Below, piece by piece: positions 46,847 to 56,096 of a stretch of 64,000 nucleotides of DNA. Location of the stretch: contig CAWBNC010000048.1 of NCBI GenBank assembly GCA_963789785.1, forward strand, positions 5,069 through 69,068, given 5' to 3'. This stretch comes from JAEULH01 sp963789785 (GTDB taxonomy: Bacteria > Pseudomonadota > Alphaproteobacteria > Rhodospirillales > Defluviicoccaceae). The translations under genes were made by a program, and so were the position numbers. The number at the start of each line of letters is the position of its first letter. Within the stretch, counting starts at the first letter, position 1. The notes below the pieces were generated by a model that was not told the DNA's origin, ran no database searches, and saw only the letters and a list, made by a program, of their open reading frames with translations.

Positions 46847-46848
46847 TA

Positions 46849-48441
46849 GAGGAGTTCGACATCAAGATCGTCCAGGCGAATGGCGGTTGGGAGGCGCACT
46901 CAATCGAGCACCCGCGCTCGCGCTGGTTTTGGCGCACGTTTGCAACCGAAGAAGAGGCCACGGTGGCCGCCATCACGTTGGCCGAGGGGAAGCGGGACAG
47001 CCGCGACAAAAATTGGGCCAAGGTTCCCGACGCGCCGCTGAAAACGACATGGCACGAGATGGCCTTCCGCCGGGCGGTGCGCTGGGCCGCCGAGCACGGC
47101 TTCGACCGCGTCGCCTGGACGACCGGCGCCCAGCAGACCGAGCGCTACGGCCTGTCGCGGCAGGTCGAGGCCATCGTCGCCACCAAGCGCGGCGACGAGG
47201 TGTCGCTTAAGGCCGTCATGCACGCGAACGACCACCGCGACATTGGCACCTATCGGCTTGATCAGCTCGACGAAGTCGTCGGCAAGGATCTGGCGCAGAA
47301 GATAGCGGCGCAGAAGGAATGGCTCCCTTGAGCGACGTGCGCTATGAAGGCGTCGACCTGAAGGTCGGCGGCGAGGGTATGAAGGGCTTCTACGACGAGA
47401 TCCTGCCGGCCTACGCGACCAAGTTCGGCAAGAAGTTCGACGCCAAGGTCGGCAAGACCGATGTCGGCTTCGGCGCCAAGCTACAGCATGCAAGCGCGCC
47501 GGGTGACGGAAATCCAACAGGGCGACTGGACCGGCTATTGGACGGTCGAGATGGACGACGGCTATCAGCTGGGCGCCCACCCCACGGAACGGGAAGCCCG
47601 TGCCGTTTTGGAAAATCTGAAGAGCGGCAAATGGTCCGTCACCGCCCACGCCATGGACGTGACCGCGAAGATGCGCGAGACCGCGGTCGAGCAGGGCTTC
47701 CCGCTGTTTCAGGGCGCAGCCGGCGGGCCTCGCGCCGCGGTCGAGCTGACCGACTCCCTCGCGCGGATCATCTTCGGACCCGAAGCCGACGCCTCGTCGA
47801 TCGTCCACGAATCCGGCCATGTCTTTTTGCACCTGCTCCGCCGGCTCGGCACCGAGGCCGGCGCGGACGGCGAGATCAACGCCGCCGCCGCCCGCGACTG
47901 GGGGACGGTCCGCGACTGGCTGGGGGCGTCCGACGACGCGGCCCTGACCACCGCCCAGCACGAGCAGTTCGCGACCGCCTTCGAGCGCTACCTCGCCGAA
48001 GGGGTCGCGCCCTCGGCCGAGCTCGCGCCCGTGTTCGCCCGCTTCAAGTCCTGGATGGCGCAGATCTACCGGTCGGTGAAGGACATCGCCCCGGAGATCC
48101 CCGAAGACGTGCGCGCGGTCTTCGAGGCGATGAGCGCCACGGATGAACAGCTGGCCCGCCGGCGCGCCGACAGCCTCGGCGAGACGGGCCGCGATCCGTT
48201 CCCGGCCACGGCCGAGCCGCCGCCGTTCGACCCCCGCGGCGAGGCGGTCGCGGATCTGGCCGCAACCATGGGCCTCGATACCGCGCCCGAGCTGGACGCT
48301 CACCTCGCAATACTCGAGGACGCCGGCCGGATCACCGACGCCGACCGCGCCGCGCTCGCCGACGCCGGCGAGATCGTCGGCCGCGCCGAGGCCTACGCGC
48401 GCGCCTATGCCGGGGCCGCCGCCTGTGTGGGAGCCGCGTGA
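46849..48441 (+). pseudogene. Prophage large polyvalent protein relic with HExxH metallopeptidase-like motif
   Basis: Frame 1 runs EEFDIKIVQANGGWEAHSIE, HEMAFRRAVRWAAEHGFDRV and AWTTGAQQTERYGLSRQVEA to 47331, a domain order seen in phage large polyvalent proteins. Frame 2 continues LSDVRYEGVDLKVGGEGMKG and FYDEILPAYATKFGKKF. Frame 3, from about 47485, gives WTVEMDDGYQLGAHPTEREA and then SSIVHESGHVFLHLLRRLG, an HExxH zinc-peptidase-like motif. It ends at 48441. Two frame changes, near 47330 and 47480, break the gene. Natural start is missing because the IS630 pair sits at its left edge. Confidence 0.6.
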
Positions 48442-48448
48442 TGGATTT

Positions 48449-48487
48449 CGGACCGAAGTCCTTCGCTCCGCTCAGTGTACTTCGGTC
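48449..48487. repeat. Strong hairpin: GGACCGAAGT / ACTTCGGTCC
   Basis: A perfect 10-bp stem with a 19-nt loop lies just after the polyvalent-protein relic. It lacks a T run. It may be a repeat or structured 3' end. Confidence 0.45.
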
Positions 48488-48505
48488 CGCAAGGTGCTGC
48501 GCGCG

Positions 48506-48564
48506 CCCTCACCCCGTCCCTCTCCCTGAGGGAGAGGGGGCCCGCGTCAGCGGGCGGGTGAGGG
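48506..48564. repeat. Dispersed-type palindromic repeat (CCCTCACCC ... GGGTGAGGG)
   Basis: CCCTCACCCC and CCCTCTCCCTGAGGGAGAGGG are followed by GGGCGGGTGAGGG, forming nested inverted repeats. This resembles a REP-like intergenic element widespread in proteobacterial genomes. Only one copy is in the window. Confidence 0.5.
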
Positions 48565-48574
48565 GGATCCCGTC

Positions 48575-48859
48575 ATGACCGCGCTCGACTGCATCAAAAT
48601 CATCCGCGACGCCGCCGGCCGGCCGCTGTCCGACGATGAAGTCCTGGAGATCGCCGAGACGATCCAGCGCCGGCGCGCCGCGCTCGCCGCGGAAGGCCGG
48701 ATCGACAACCTCGACACGAGGCTGGCGCAAGCCGCGGCGCAAGAGGGCGACAAGGCCCGGCTTGCCGCGGCGCTGATGCGCAAGCACGCGGCGATCAACG
48801 CCATCGTTCGCGACCGGCTGGAAAGCGAAACATGGCGAGGCCCTGACTTCGGTGGCTAG
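48575..48859 (+). CDS. Small prophage protein, probably truncated
   Basis: A 94-residue helical, charged protein starting MTALDCIKIIRDAAGRPLSD and containing DDEVLEIAETIQRRRAALAA. Its start resembles the beginning of phage proteins that follow large polyvalent proteins, which are usually longer. It ends ESETWRGPDFGG and overlaps the stop of the cytochrome c peroxidase gene by 4 nt tail to tail. The truncation probably marks the right border of the prophage relic. Confidence 0.45.
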   Translation: MTALDCIKIIRDAAGRPLSDDEVLEIAETIQRRRAALAAEGRIDNLDTRLAQAAAQEGDKARLAAALMRKHAAINAIVRDRLESETWRGPDFGG

Positions 48860-49896
48860 AACTCCGGTTGCGGCGTCTCGGCGGTGCTGGGCGGCAGGAT
48901 CGGATAGACCACCTGCGGCTGCTCGCCGGTCAGGCTATGCAGAAACGCGGTGATTTTGGCGGCCTCGTCGCCGTTGAGCTGGATGCCCAGCTGACTGACG
49001 CCCATGACGCCGACGGCCTGCTCGAGATCCCATGACTTGCCGGTGTGGAAGTAGGGCGGCGTCAGCGCGATATTGCGCAGGGTCGGCACCTTGAACACGT
49101 ACTCGTCGCTGGGCGTCTTGGTCACCATGAACCGGCCTTTGTCGTCCGGCGGCAGGAAATCGGCACCGGGCTTCTCGACGACGCCGAAGGGCGCGTACTG
49201 ACCGCCGCCGACGTTGATGCCGTTGTGGCAGGCGGCGCAGCCGTTGTCGATGAACAGGCGCAGGCCCTCCTTCTGCTCCGCCGTCAGCGCTTTGGCGTCG
49301 CCGCGGAGGAATTTGTCGAACGGCGCGTTCGGGGTGATCAGCGTCGTTTCAAAGACGGCGATCGCCTTCTCCACGTTGCCGATCGTGATCGGGTCCTGCT
49401 GACCGGGAAACGCCGCGGCGAACTTGTCGGCATAGCCGGGAATGCCCTTGAGCATCTCGATGGCATGCTTGTGAGTGATCGCCATCTCGACCGGATTCTG
49501 GATCGGCCCGCCGGCCTGCTCGACCAGATCCTTGGCCCGCCCGTCCCAGAACTGGGCCTCGTTGTAGTAGGAGTTGAGGACGGTCGGCGCGTTGCGGCCG
49601 CCCCGCTGGGATTTATGCCCGAGCGAAGTCGGCAGCATGTCGACGCCGCCGAGACCGATCTGGTGGCAGGAATTGCAGCTGATGTTGTGGCTGTCCGACA
49701 GGCGCGGTTCGAAGTAAAGCATCCGCCCGAGCTCGATCATCGCCGGCGTGCTCGCCACACCATCGATTGTCGGCGGCGCCTCCGGGATCGGCTGAAACAG
49801 GCCTTGCGCCTGCGCCATCAGATCATCTGCGGCGAAGGCCGGCGGTCCGGCAAGCGCGCCGATTGCGGTCATGGCAACGAACAATGAAGGGCGCAT
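48856..49896 (-). CDS. Di-haem cytochrome c peroxidase (CcpA/MauG family)
   Basis: A 346-residue periplasmic protein with a signal peptide ending PPAFAAD. The two c-type haem sites are CNSCH (Cys74, Cys77, His78) and CAACH (Cys220, Cys223, His224). Family blocks include GRMLYFEPRLSDSHNISCNS, GRNAPTVLNSYYNEAQFWDG and KVPTLRNIALTPPYFHTGKS. It reduces hydrogen peroxide with electrons from a c-type cytochrome. The start ATG has AGGAG just upstream. The leader before it is unusual (purine-rich tandem repeats on the transcribed sense). Confidence 0.92.
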   Translation of the reverse strand: MRPSLFVAMTAIGALAGPPAFAADDLMAQAQGLFQPIPEAPPTIDGVASTPAMIELGRMLYFEPRLSDSHNISCNSCHQIGLGGVDMLPTSLGHKSQRGGRNAPTVLNSYYNEAQFWDGRAKDLVEQAGGPIQNPVEMAITHKHAIEMLKGIPGYADKFAAAFPGQQDPITIGNVEKAIAVFETTLITPNAPFDKFLRGDAKALTAEQKEGLRLFIDNGCAACHNGINVGGGQYAPFGVVEKPGADFLPPDDKGRFMVTKTPSDEYVFKVPTLRNIALTPPYFHTGKSWDLEQAVGVMGVSQLGIQLNGDEAAKITAFLHSLTGEQPQVVYPILPPSTAETPQPEF

Positions 49897-49911
49897 CCAA
49901 GGACTCCTTTC

Positions 49912-49957
49912 AGTCCACTTTTTCTCTGTCCACTTCTTCTCTATCCAACTCTTCTTC
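49912..49957 (-). repeat. Tandem ~15-bp purine-rich repeats in the peroxidase leader
   Basis: On the plus strand AGTCCACTTTTTCTC, TGTCCACTTCTTCTC and TATCCAACTCTTCTTC follow each other directly, so the peroxidase leader on the minus strand is purine-rich with three imperfect repeats. A pyrimidine-rich continuation runs to about 49975. Such tracts can change copy number by slippage. The rest of 49897-50632 has no gene I can support. Confidence 0.6.
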
Positions 49958-50632
49958 CTCTATTTCCTCTATTCCGCCATACCCTTTTGCTTCCCGGCCT
50001 TGGCCGAACCGCTCCCGAGGCGCCCCGAGACGTCAGGCGCATCCGGCCGGGAACCTGTCCCTACCCGCATTACCTACTTAAGCGAGACTAATTCTAATGA
50101 TCGTCCCGCATAAGAAACATCAAGATTGACTGATATACCCGGGCGGGGAAAGTGTCAACATGGCGCTTTCGCCCACTCCTGGCGGCCGTTCGCGCTACGC
50201 GGCGGCCGCCCCGACCCGGTCCGCGGCGTCTACCGACCCCAGCGGAAAGCCAGCAGATCGAGGCGACGGGCCGTTTCGACAAACCCGGCGCGCGTGACCG
50301 GATGGAGCGGCAACGCAGGATGGCGAGACCACCAGAACGACTTCCGACTCCGGATTGTTCCATGCGGACGCAGGACAAACGCCGATGTCGGCGCCGAACC
50401 CGACAGCGGACATCGGCTGAGCCTTGGGTGACGTCGAAGACGCCGTCGGGACGGATTACAACAACCGCGGGGCCTTCGTTCGGTCCGGGAAGCCGCGCGC
50501 GCCCGATCCAGGCGCCGGTAATACCGTCGTAAGCCGGCGCACCTCCGCGATTGCGCGGGGTCCGTTACGCCGCCATGATCCTGACCATCCTGACCGGGTT
50601 CGGCCGCTCTGGGCGCTGCCTGAGGAGCAATA

Positions 50633-51337
50633 GTGTTCGCAGACCTGACCGCTCTCGATGCCGTCGCCCTGCTCGCCTTCGTCACGGCGTGGCTGACCTA
50701 TAACGTCCTCTTCGATGGATGGCTGCGACGGCCGAACAGCATCAACGCCAAGATGGTCGCTGTGCGCGAAGTCTGGATGAAGCGCCTGCTGAAACGCGAC
50801 AACCGGATCATCGACGCCAATCTGATTGGCCACTCGATCCACAGTGCCGCATTCTTCGCTTCGACGACGATTCTCGTCATCGCCGGTCTGATCGGTGTGC
50901 TCGGCTCAGTCGACAGGGTGCGCGGCGCGGCCGCCAATCTGTCGGTGCTTTTGCAAACGAGCTCGCAGACGCTGTTCGAGTTGAAAATATTTGTGCTGAT
51001 TTCGATCTTCGTTTACGCGTTCTTCAAGTTCACTTGGGCGATCCGGCAGTTCAACTATTTCTCTGCGATCATTGGCAGCGCGCCGGATCCCGGCGACGGC
51101 GCCGAGAGCGGCGAGGACGACCTCGCGCACCGCATGGCGCTGATCCTCAGTCACGCGGTCTGGCAGCTCAATGGCGGGATCCGCGCCTATTACTTCGCGC
51201 TCGCCACCCTCGGCTGGTTTGTCCATCCGCTCTTTTTCATGATGATGACTGTGCTGATGACGTCTGTGCTGGTTCGACGCCAGCTATTCTCGCCAACCTC
51301 CCGCGGCATCGCCGATCATCTCGCCGGGCTCAAGTGA
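50633..51337 (+). CDS. DUF599-family membrane protein
   Basis: A 234-residue protein with about four membrane segments. The start is a GTG with GAGGAG 6-11 nt upstream. LTYNVLFDGWLRRPNSINAK, VWMKRLLKRDNRIIDANLIG and RQFNYFSAIIGSAPDP are the family-typical blocks, with the conserved aromatic end FALATLGWFVHPLFFMMMT. The role of DUF599 is unknown. The gene stands alone between the peroxidase leader region and an IS630 scrap. Confidence 0.85.
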   Translation: MFADLTALDAVALLAFVTAWLTYNVLFDGWLRRPNSINAKMVAVREVWMKRLLKRDNRIIDANLIGHSIHSAAFFASTTILVIAGLIGVLGSVDRVRGAAANLSVLLQTSSQTLFELKIFVLISIFVYAFFKFTWAIRQFNYFSAIIGSAPDPGDGAESGEDDLAHRMALILSHAVWQLNGGIRAYYFALATLGWFVHPLFFMMMTVLMTSVLVRRQLFSPTSRGIADHLAGLK

Positions 51338-51867
51338 TCAGCGCCACATCGACGCGCGGCGCGAAGTTTTTTTAAAAGTCGCGATGGCGTCGGGATCTTG
51401 TGCCGGATGCCGGGGGCGAGCGCTGACATGTGCGAAGCTAAGCTCCTTGAGCAGGCGGCCGGTCGAGAGCTCGGCGAGATCGACGTCCCAGCGCTCCTTG
51501 ATGACCCGCCTCAGGTCTACGCACCGCCAGCGCGCAACGCCGTCCGTCTCCGTATCGGGGCCGTCCTCGACGATATTGCGCAGCGCTTCTTTCTTCTCAG
51601 CCAGAGAGCTTCGACTGCGGGTCCTGGCGCCTTCACATCGATCAGCCCCGCCGACCCCTTGTCGTTGAACCGGTGCACCCAATTACGCAGCGTCTGGCGG
51701 TCCATCCCGCCGACCCGTGCCGTCTGCTCGCGATCCTGACCGTCATAGACCGCCGCAAGCGCCAGAAGACGCCGCGCCTGGTTGGCGTCTTTCGCTTTGC
51801 CGGCAAGGCGCCTCAGCGCCGCCGCGTCATAATCCTCACGAAGCTTGATCGCCGCGCCCATGCTCAT
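51338..51867 (-). pseudogene. IS630-family transposase, 5' part only
   Basis: The frame starting at 51867 gives KDANQARRLLALAAVYDGQD and REQTARVGGMDRQTLRNWVH, the N-terminal helix-turn-helix of an IS630-type transposase. After a frame change near 51640 come ARWRCVDLRRVIKERWDVDL and FAHVSARPRHPAQDPDAIAT, ending FKKTSRRASMWR. The DDE domain is missing. This is a third, different IS630 type in the window. Confidence 0.75.
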
Positions 51868-51959
51868 CCCTGCCAGTCCGTTCCGTCCCCACACAGGGAA
51901 TCACAGATCGGCCGAACGGGAAACCACTCGCAAAAGAGTCATAAGCCGCGATTATTGGT

Positions 51960-52075
51960 ATTAATTGGTGCTGGACGTGGATCCTTACGTTCCCGCCTTG
52001 GCGGCGGCGAAGGCGGCCGCGGCCCGGTCGAATGGCGCGAAGGGCGGTCGTCCTCGCAAGGTCGGCGAAGGATGA
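51960..52075 (+). pseudogene. Possible C-terminal scrap ending GAKGGRPRKV
   Basis: A short plus-strand frame reads VPALAAAKAAAARSNGAKGG followed by RPRKV and stops. NGxKGGRPRK tails occur in small phage- or plasmid-borne proteins. No start or body is visible, so this is at most a remnant. Confidence 0.2.
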
Positions 52076-52106
52076 TGCGAGTTCCCCCGCCCCCGCGACC
52101 AGATTA

Positions 52107-52140
52107 ATCTGCCTTCGGATGACCTCATCCAAAGGCAGAT
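52107..52140 (-). terminator. Hairpin downstream of proX
   Basis: ATCTGCCTTCGGATG and CATCCAAAGGCAGAT form a 15-bp stem with one mismatch and a 4-nt loop. It lies about 60 nt beyond the proX stop and may end the proVWX transcript, though there is no long U run. Confidence 0.5.
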
Positions 52141-52201
52141 AAGTTGATCGCTTACAAGAAGATCGAGCATCTCGTCTGCGCCCGTCTGGGCGCAGGATGC
52201 T

Positions 52202-53251
52202 CTATTGCGCGGCCGCGCGTGCCTGCTTTAGCCAATCGTCCGCGATCGAGCGGTTATCGGCGATCCACTTTTCTGCCTGTTGCCGCAGATCCTCGGCACT
52301 ATCGGCGCCGGCGTTCATTTCTGCGTTCTGGGCAAAAATGTCCTCGATGGGTATGGAGGCATTCTCGAGAAGGGTTTTCGCCGCGGGATTTGCGTCCAAG
52401 AACTCAACGTTGGCGACCGGACGGATATCGTTGGCCGGCCATCCCATCTCGCACGGATCTTCGACGCAACCCGCTACCCCCGGAATGGTTGTCTGGTCCT
52501 CCAACTCCTTCTGGTCATCTGGCAGGCTCGGGAAGGGCGTCTCGATCCAAACCACGTCCTTACCCGGCTTCAGCATGCCGACGGTCCAGTTCGGTGTCCA
52601 GGTGTAGAAAAAAATCGGCTCGCCCTGTTTGTAACGACCGATCGCGTCGGCCATGGAAGCGGAATACGCAGCCTTGATAGGCGCGACGTCTTCGCGCAGC
52701 TTATAGGCGTCGAGATGATGGGCGATGACCTTCTCGCATCCCCAGCCGGGAGGACAAGCCACCAAATCGGCCTTGCCGTCACCATTGGCATCAAACAGGG
52801 CCTTGATCTCAGGCTTTTTAAAATCTTCGATGTTGGTGATGCTGTGCGCGTCGGCCGTTTTCTTATCCACGAGATAGCCCTGCAACGCACCTCCCTTGGC
52901 GACATAACCGACGGTTGTGGCCCCCGGCTCGAAGTTCACTTTGTAGCTGTTATGTAACGGGAACCAGCCATTTACCCAGAGGTCCACATCGCCCTGTCCG
53001 ACCGCCTGATAAAATGGCGGGTTGTCGAGGGTCACAGGCTCGCTCACCTCATAGCCGAGTTCTTCGAGGAGGTGGGCATAGATTTCCGCCTGAAACCAGC
53101 CGGTGTCCCAGGTAGCGCGGGCCATCTTCACCGATTTGCCCGAGCCCGGTTGTTCAGCGGCCATCACAGCACTGGACGCTGAGTGAGATCCGAAGATGGC
53201 GATCACTCCCAAGGAAAGACAGGCACCCCTTATCAAACGCCATTTCGTCAT
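52202..53251 (-). CDS. proX: Glycine betaine/proline ABC transporter substrate-binding protein
   Basis: A 349-residue periplasmic protein with signal peptide MTKWRLIRGACLSLGVIAIF, cleaved near VMAAE. The mature part has VKMARATWDTGWFQAEIYAH, QAVGQGDVDLWVNGWFPLHN and PIFFYTWTPNWTVGMLKPGK, with the tryptophans that form the aromatic cage for betaine in ProX. The ATG at 53251 is chosen because the signal peptide starts there. Last gene of proVWX; 124 nt separate it from proW, with no terminator seen. Confidence 0.93.
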   Translation of the reverse strand: MTKWRLIRGACLSLGVIAIFGSHSASSAVMAAEQPGSGKSVKMARATWDTGWFQAEIYAHLLEELGYEVSEPVTLDNPPFYQAVGQGDVDLWVNGWFPLHNSYKVNFEPGATTVGYVAKGGALQGYLVDKKTADAHSITNIEDFKKPEIKALFDANGDGKADLVACPPGWGCEKVIAHHLDAYKLREDVAPIKAAYSASMADAIGRYKQGEPIFFYTWTPNWTVGMLKPGKDVVWIETPFPSLPDDQKELEDQTTIPGVAGCVEDPCEMGWPANDIRPVANVEFLDANPAAKTLLENASIPIEDIFAQNAEMNAGADSAEDLRQQAEKWIADNRSIADDWLKQARAAAQ

Positions 53252-53375
53252 GTTATTTCTCCCTCGTCGTTTGGGTTTGAAAGGTTCACGGAATAACAAC
53301 GCGGCGGTTGAAGGGAGGGTTCCACCGAACCCGCGACTTGCCGTGCTGCCACAGCACATGGCTCGATGAACCGAG

Positions 53376-54434
53376 TTATGTTCGCAAACCCGTCCGGGCG
53401 CCTGTCTCGGGTGCACTCTGGTTCTGTGGCGCCCCGTCGGGAGGTGAATAGGCCATTTCCTTGCCCGAAGCGCGGCCGCCTCCGAAGAGCTTCCGGAATG
53501 CCCCCAGAATTGTCCACGACGGCTGACCGGTTGTCGTTCCCAAAGCCTGGGTGATGCGATCGAGGATGATGGCGATGAGAACTATGCCTAATCCGCCGAG
53601 GAACGCGCGGCCCACATCCAGGCGGCCGAGACCGGTGTAAACGGTAAGCCCCAGGCCTCCAGCACCAATGAGCGCAGCGATGACCGTCATCGACAACGCC
53701 AACATGAGCGTTTGGTTTAGGCCAGCCATGATGGTCTTCAGTGCCAGCGGGATTTGAATCTCCATCAACACCTGGCGCGGTGTCGAGCCGAAGGCGATGC
53801 CGGCCTCGATCATTTCTTCGCGAACTTGGCGAATTCCGAGATTGGTTAGCCGGATGATCGGCGGCAGCGCAAATATGATGGTGGCAATAACCCCCGGGAC
53901 CATGCCGACGCCAAAAAGCATAACGATGGGCACGAGGTATACGAAGGAAGGGATGGTCTGCATGATGTCGAGAATCGGCCGGATCACCGCCGCGAACGTA
54001 TCGCTTCGGGCCGCCGCTATTCCGAGGGGAATGCCAACGACGGCACAGAAGAACACCGCCGTAAGAATCATGGCAAGTGTCGTCATGGTCTCTGACCAGA
54101 CGCCGATCAGGTCGATGGTGACGAGTGCCAGCGCGGTGAAGACGGCCACCCAGCGGCCCGCAAAGCGCCAGGCGACGAGGACGACGACGACGAAAAACGC
54201 GACGAATGGAGTTGACTGCAGAACGCTATTGAGCCCGAGCAGGACCTGATCCACGGGCCACTGAATGGCCCTGAACGCGGGGCGGAAATTGGGAACGAGC
54301 CAGTCCTTGACGACCCATTCCACCCAGTCGTCCACGGGTAGCTTCGCATAGTACGAAGGGCTTAACGATTCTGGCAGATTCGAAAAAAAGTGTGCGAGGC
54401 CATTACGTCCGCTATCGGTGACAGAATCTGCCAT
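53376..54434 (-). CDS. proW: Glycine betaine/proline ABC transporter permease
   Basis: A 352-residue inner-membrane protein with about seven membrane segments. The ABC permease loop is EAGIAFGSTPRQVLMEIQIP, which contacts ProV. Further typical parts are PILDIMQTIPSFVYLVPIVM and AALIGAGGLGLTVYTGLGRL. It lies 24 nt downstream of proV. The C-terminal tail (AYSPPDGAPQNQSAPET) is poorly conserved. Confidence 0.93.
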   Translation of the reverse strand: MADSVTDSGRNGLAHFFSNLPESLSPSYYAKLPVDDWVEWVVKDWLVPNFRPAFRAIQWPVDQVLLGLNSVLQSTPFVAFFVVVVLVAWRFAGRWVAVFTALALVTIDLIGVWSETMTTLAMILTAVFFCAVVGIPLGIAAARSDTFAAVIRPILDIMQTIPSFVYLVPIVMLFGVGMVPGVIATIIFALPPIIRLTNLGIRQVREEMIEAGIAFGSTPRQVLMEIQIPLALKTIMAGLNQTLMLALSMTVIAALIGAGGLGLTVYTGLGRLDVGRAFLGGLGIVLIAIILDRITQALGTTTGQPSWTILGAFRKLFGGGRASGKEMAYSPPDGAPQNQSAPETGARTGLRT

Positions 54435-54458
54435 GACATCCCTCCTATCCTTCTTCGC

Positions 54459-55691
54459 CTATTGAGCCACTGTGATGCCGGGGTCGCGGATGTTTGCCGA
54501 GGCTTCGTTGGCTGATGCTTGTAGGTTCACCAAAATCTCTTGGGGGGAAACAACGCCGGTCAGACGACCGTCGTCGGTCACGACGGCGAGCGGCAGGCCC
54601 ATGCTGCAGCGCTCGTAAACTTCGTAAAGGGCCTCGTTCGGCCGTGCTTCGGGAAAGTCGGAGCGGAGGATGGAACGGATTGGCTCGCTCCCGTCACGGC
54701 CCGTCAAATCCCGCGCAAGCACCACTCCTGCCGCCTTCCCGTCCTGGCCGACAGCATAGAGGGCATCACATTGCTCCTTCTGGAGGCGCCTCCGGGCCAC
54801 GCCGACGGTGTCCGTATCCGCGGAAAGGACCTCAAGATCCTTCGCCAGCGAGCCGACGGTCAGGACACGACCTCGGTCGACATCCTGTGTGAAGGCGGAG
54901 ACATAGGCATCGGCCGGAGCCGCAACAATCTCCTCAGGTTTGCCAACCTGAACGAAACGGCCGTCCTTCATGATCGCAACATGGTCTCCAAGCTTGAGAG
55001 CTTCGTTCAAGTCGTGGGTGATGAAGATGATGGTCGTTCGGTAACGCTCTTGAATGCGCATCAATTCGTCCTGCATCTCTCGCCGTATGAGAGGGTCGAG
55101 GGCGCTGAAGGGCTCGTCCATGAGCATAATCTCGGGATCGACGGCGAGTGCCCGCGCGAGGCCAACGCGCTGCTGCATGCCGCCCGATAAATCTTGGGGA
55201 AGCACGTCGGCCCAAGCGTCGAGCCCCACCACTTCGAGGGCTTCGATAGCCTTTAACCGCCGCTCTCGCTGCTTGATGCCACGGATCTTGAGACCATACT
55301 CTACGTTTTCCGCGACGGTCCGGTGCGGTAGTAACGCGAAATGCTGAAACACCATCGTTAGTTTATGAAGCCGTAGCTCGCGCAGCCGCTCCTTGCCGGC
55401 GTCGAGAAGGTTCTCACTGTCAATTTCGATGGAGCCACGTGTCGGCTCGAACAGCCGATTGAAGCAACGCACGAGTGTTGACTTTCCGGAGCCGGAAAGT
55501 CCCATCACGACGAAAAGCTCCCGCTCGCGGACCTCCATCGACACGTTGTTGACGGCAACGACAGTGCCGGTCCGTCGGAAAATCGCATCCTTGTCAAGCC
55601 CCTTCTCGGCGAGGGCGATGGCTTCGTCAGGCTCCGGACCGAACACCTTGAAGAGATTCTTGACCACGATATGCGGTTTGGCATTGGTCAT
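54459..55691 (-). CDS. proV: Glycine betaine/proline ABC transporter ATP-binding protein
   Basis: A 410-residue ATPase. Walker A is GLSGSGKST (64-72), the signature is LSGGMQQRVGLARAL and Walker B is IMLMDEPFSALD. The C-terminal part, from about residue 285, contains a CBS pair (ending TDDGRLTGVVSPQEILVNL), the ionic-strength sensor in osmoregulated relatives. It is the first gene of proVWX. The window shows no clear promoter; 55692-56096 holds no gene that I can support. Confidence 0.95.
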   Translation of the reverse strand: MTNAKPHIVVKNLFKVFGPEPDEAIALAEKGLDKDAIFRRTGTVVAVNNVSMEVRERELFVVMGLSGSGKSTLVRCFNRLFEPTRGSIEIDSENLLDAGKERLRELRLHKLTMVFQHFALLPHRTVAENVEYGLKIRGIKQRERRLKAIEALEVVGLDAWADVLPQDLSGGMQQRVGLARALAVDPEIMLMDEPFSALDPLIRREMQDELMRIQERYRTTIIFITHDLNEALKLGDHVAIMKDGRFVQVGKPEEIVAAPADAYVSAFTQDVDRGRVLTVGSLAKDLEVLSADTDTVGVARRRLQKEQCDALYAVGQDGKAAGVVLARDLTGRDGSEPIRSILRSDFPEARPNEALYEVYERCSMGLPLAVVTDDGRLTGVVSPQEILVNLQASANEASANIRDPGITVAQ

Positions 55692-56096
55692 GCCTGCCCC
55701 TTGCTTCGCGCGTTAATGAAGACCGCACACGTCAAAAAGCTGAGCAGGCGCTCAGGGTGCGCCATGCCTGCGGCAAAAGCAGCCATCCGTCATACTAATC
55801 GCCGACGCTCAAGCCAGAGACGTGCTCACGCCCGACTTTCTTGAGGCCCCTGCCTTGTGCAGCTCGTGGCGTGCCCTATACATTCTTGTTCTTCGCGGCG
55901 TTGTAGCTCTTTTCAAGCCGAGGGCTCGCGCCTTCAACCAAGTTCTCAGGATTTCGTTGACACCGATACTAAAGCGGGCCCTTTGGCTTGTCACCCCGAC
56001 AAGTCATAGCGAGAGGTCTTCCGGAAAATCTGGACGGTGGGATAAGTGGATTATCTGCCTGAGGGCGGCGAGGATCGCCGCGGATCAGGAGAGAGC

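Noticed and set aside
49912..49975. CRISPR-like repeats
   Set aside because: The repeats are adjacent without spacers and imperfect; there are no cas genes.
50100..50632. Short frames between the peroxidase leader and the DUF599 gene
   Set aside because: Frames on both strands lack family blocks, ribosome-binding sites and consistent codon use.
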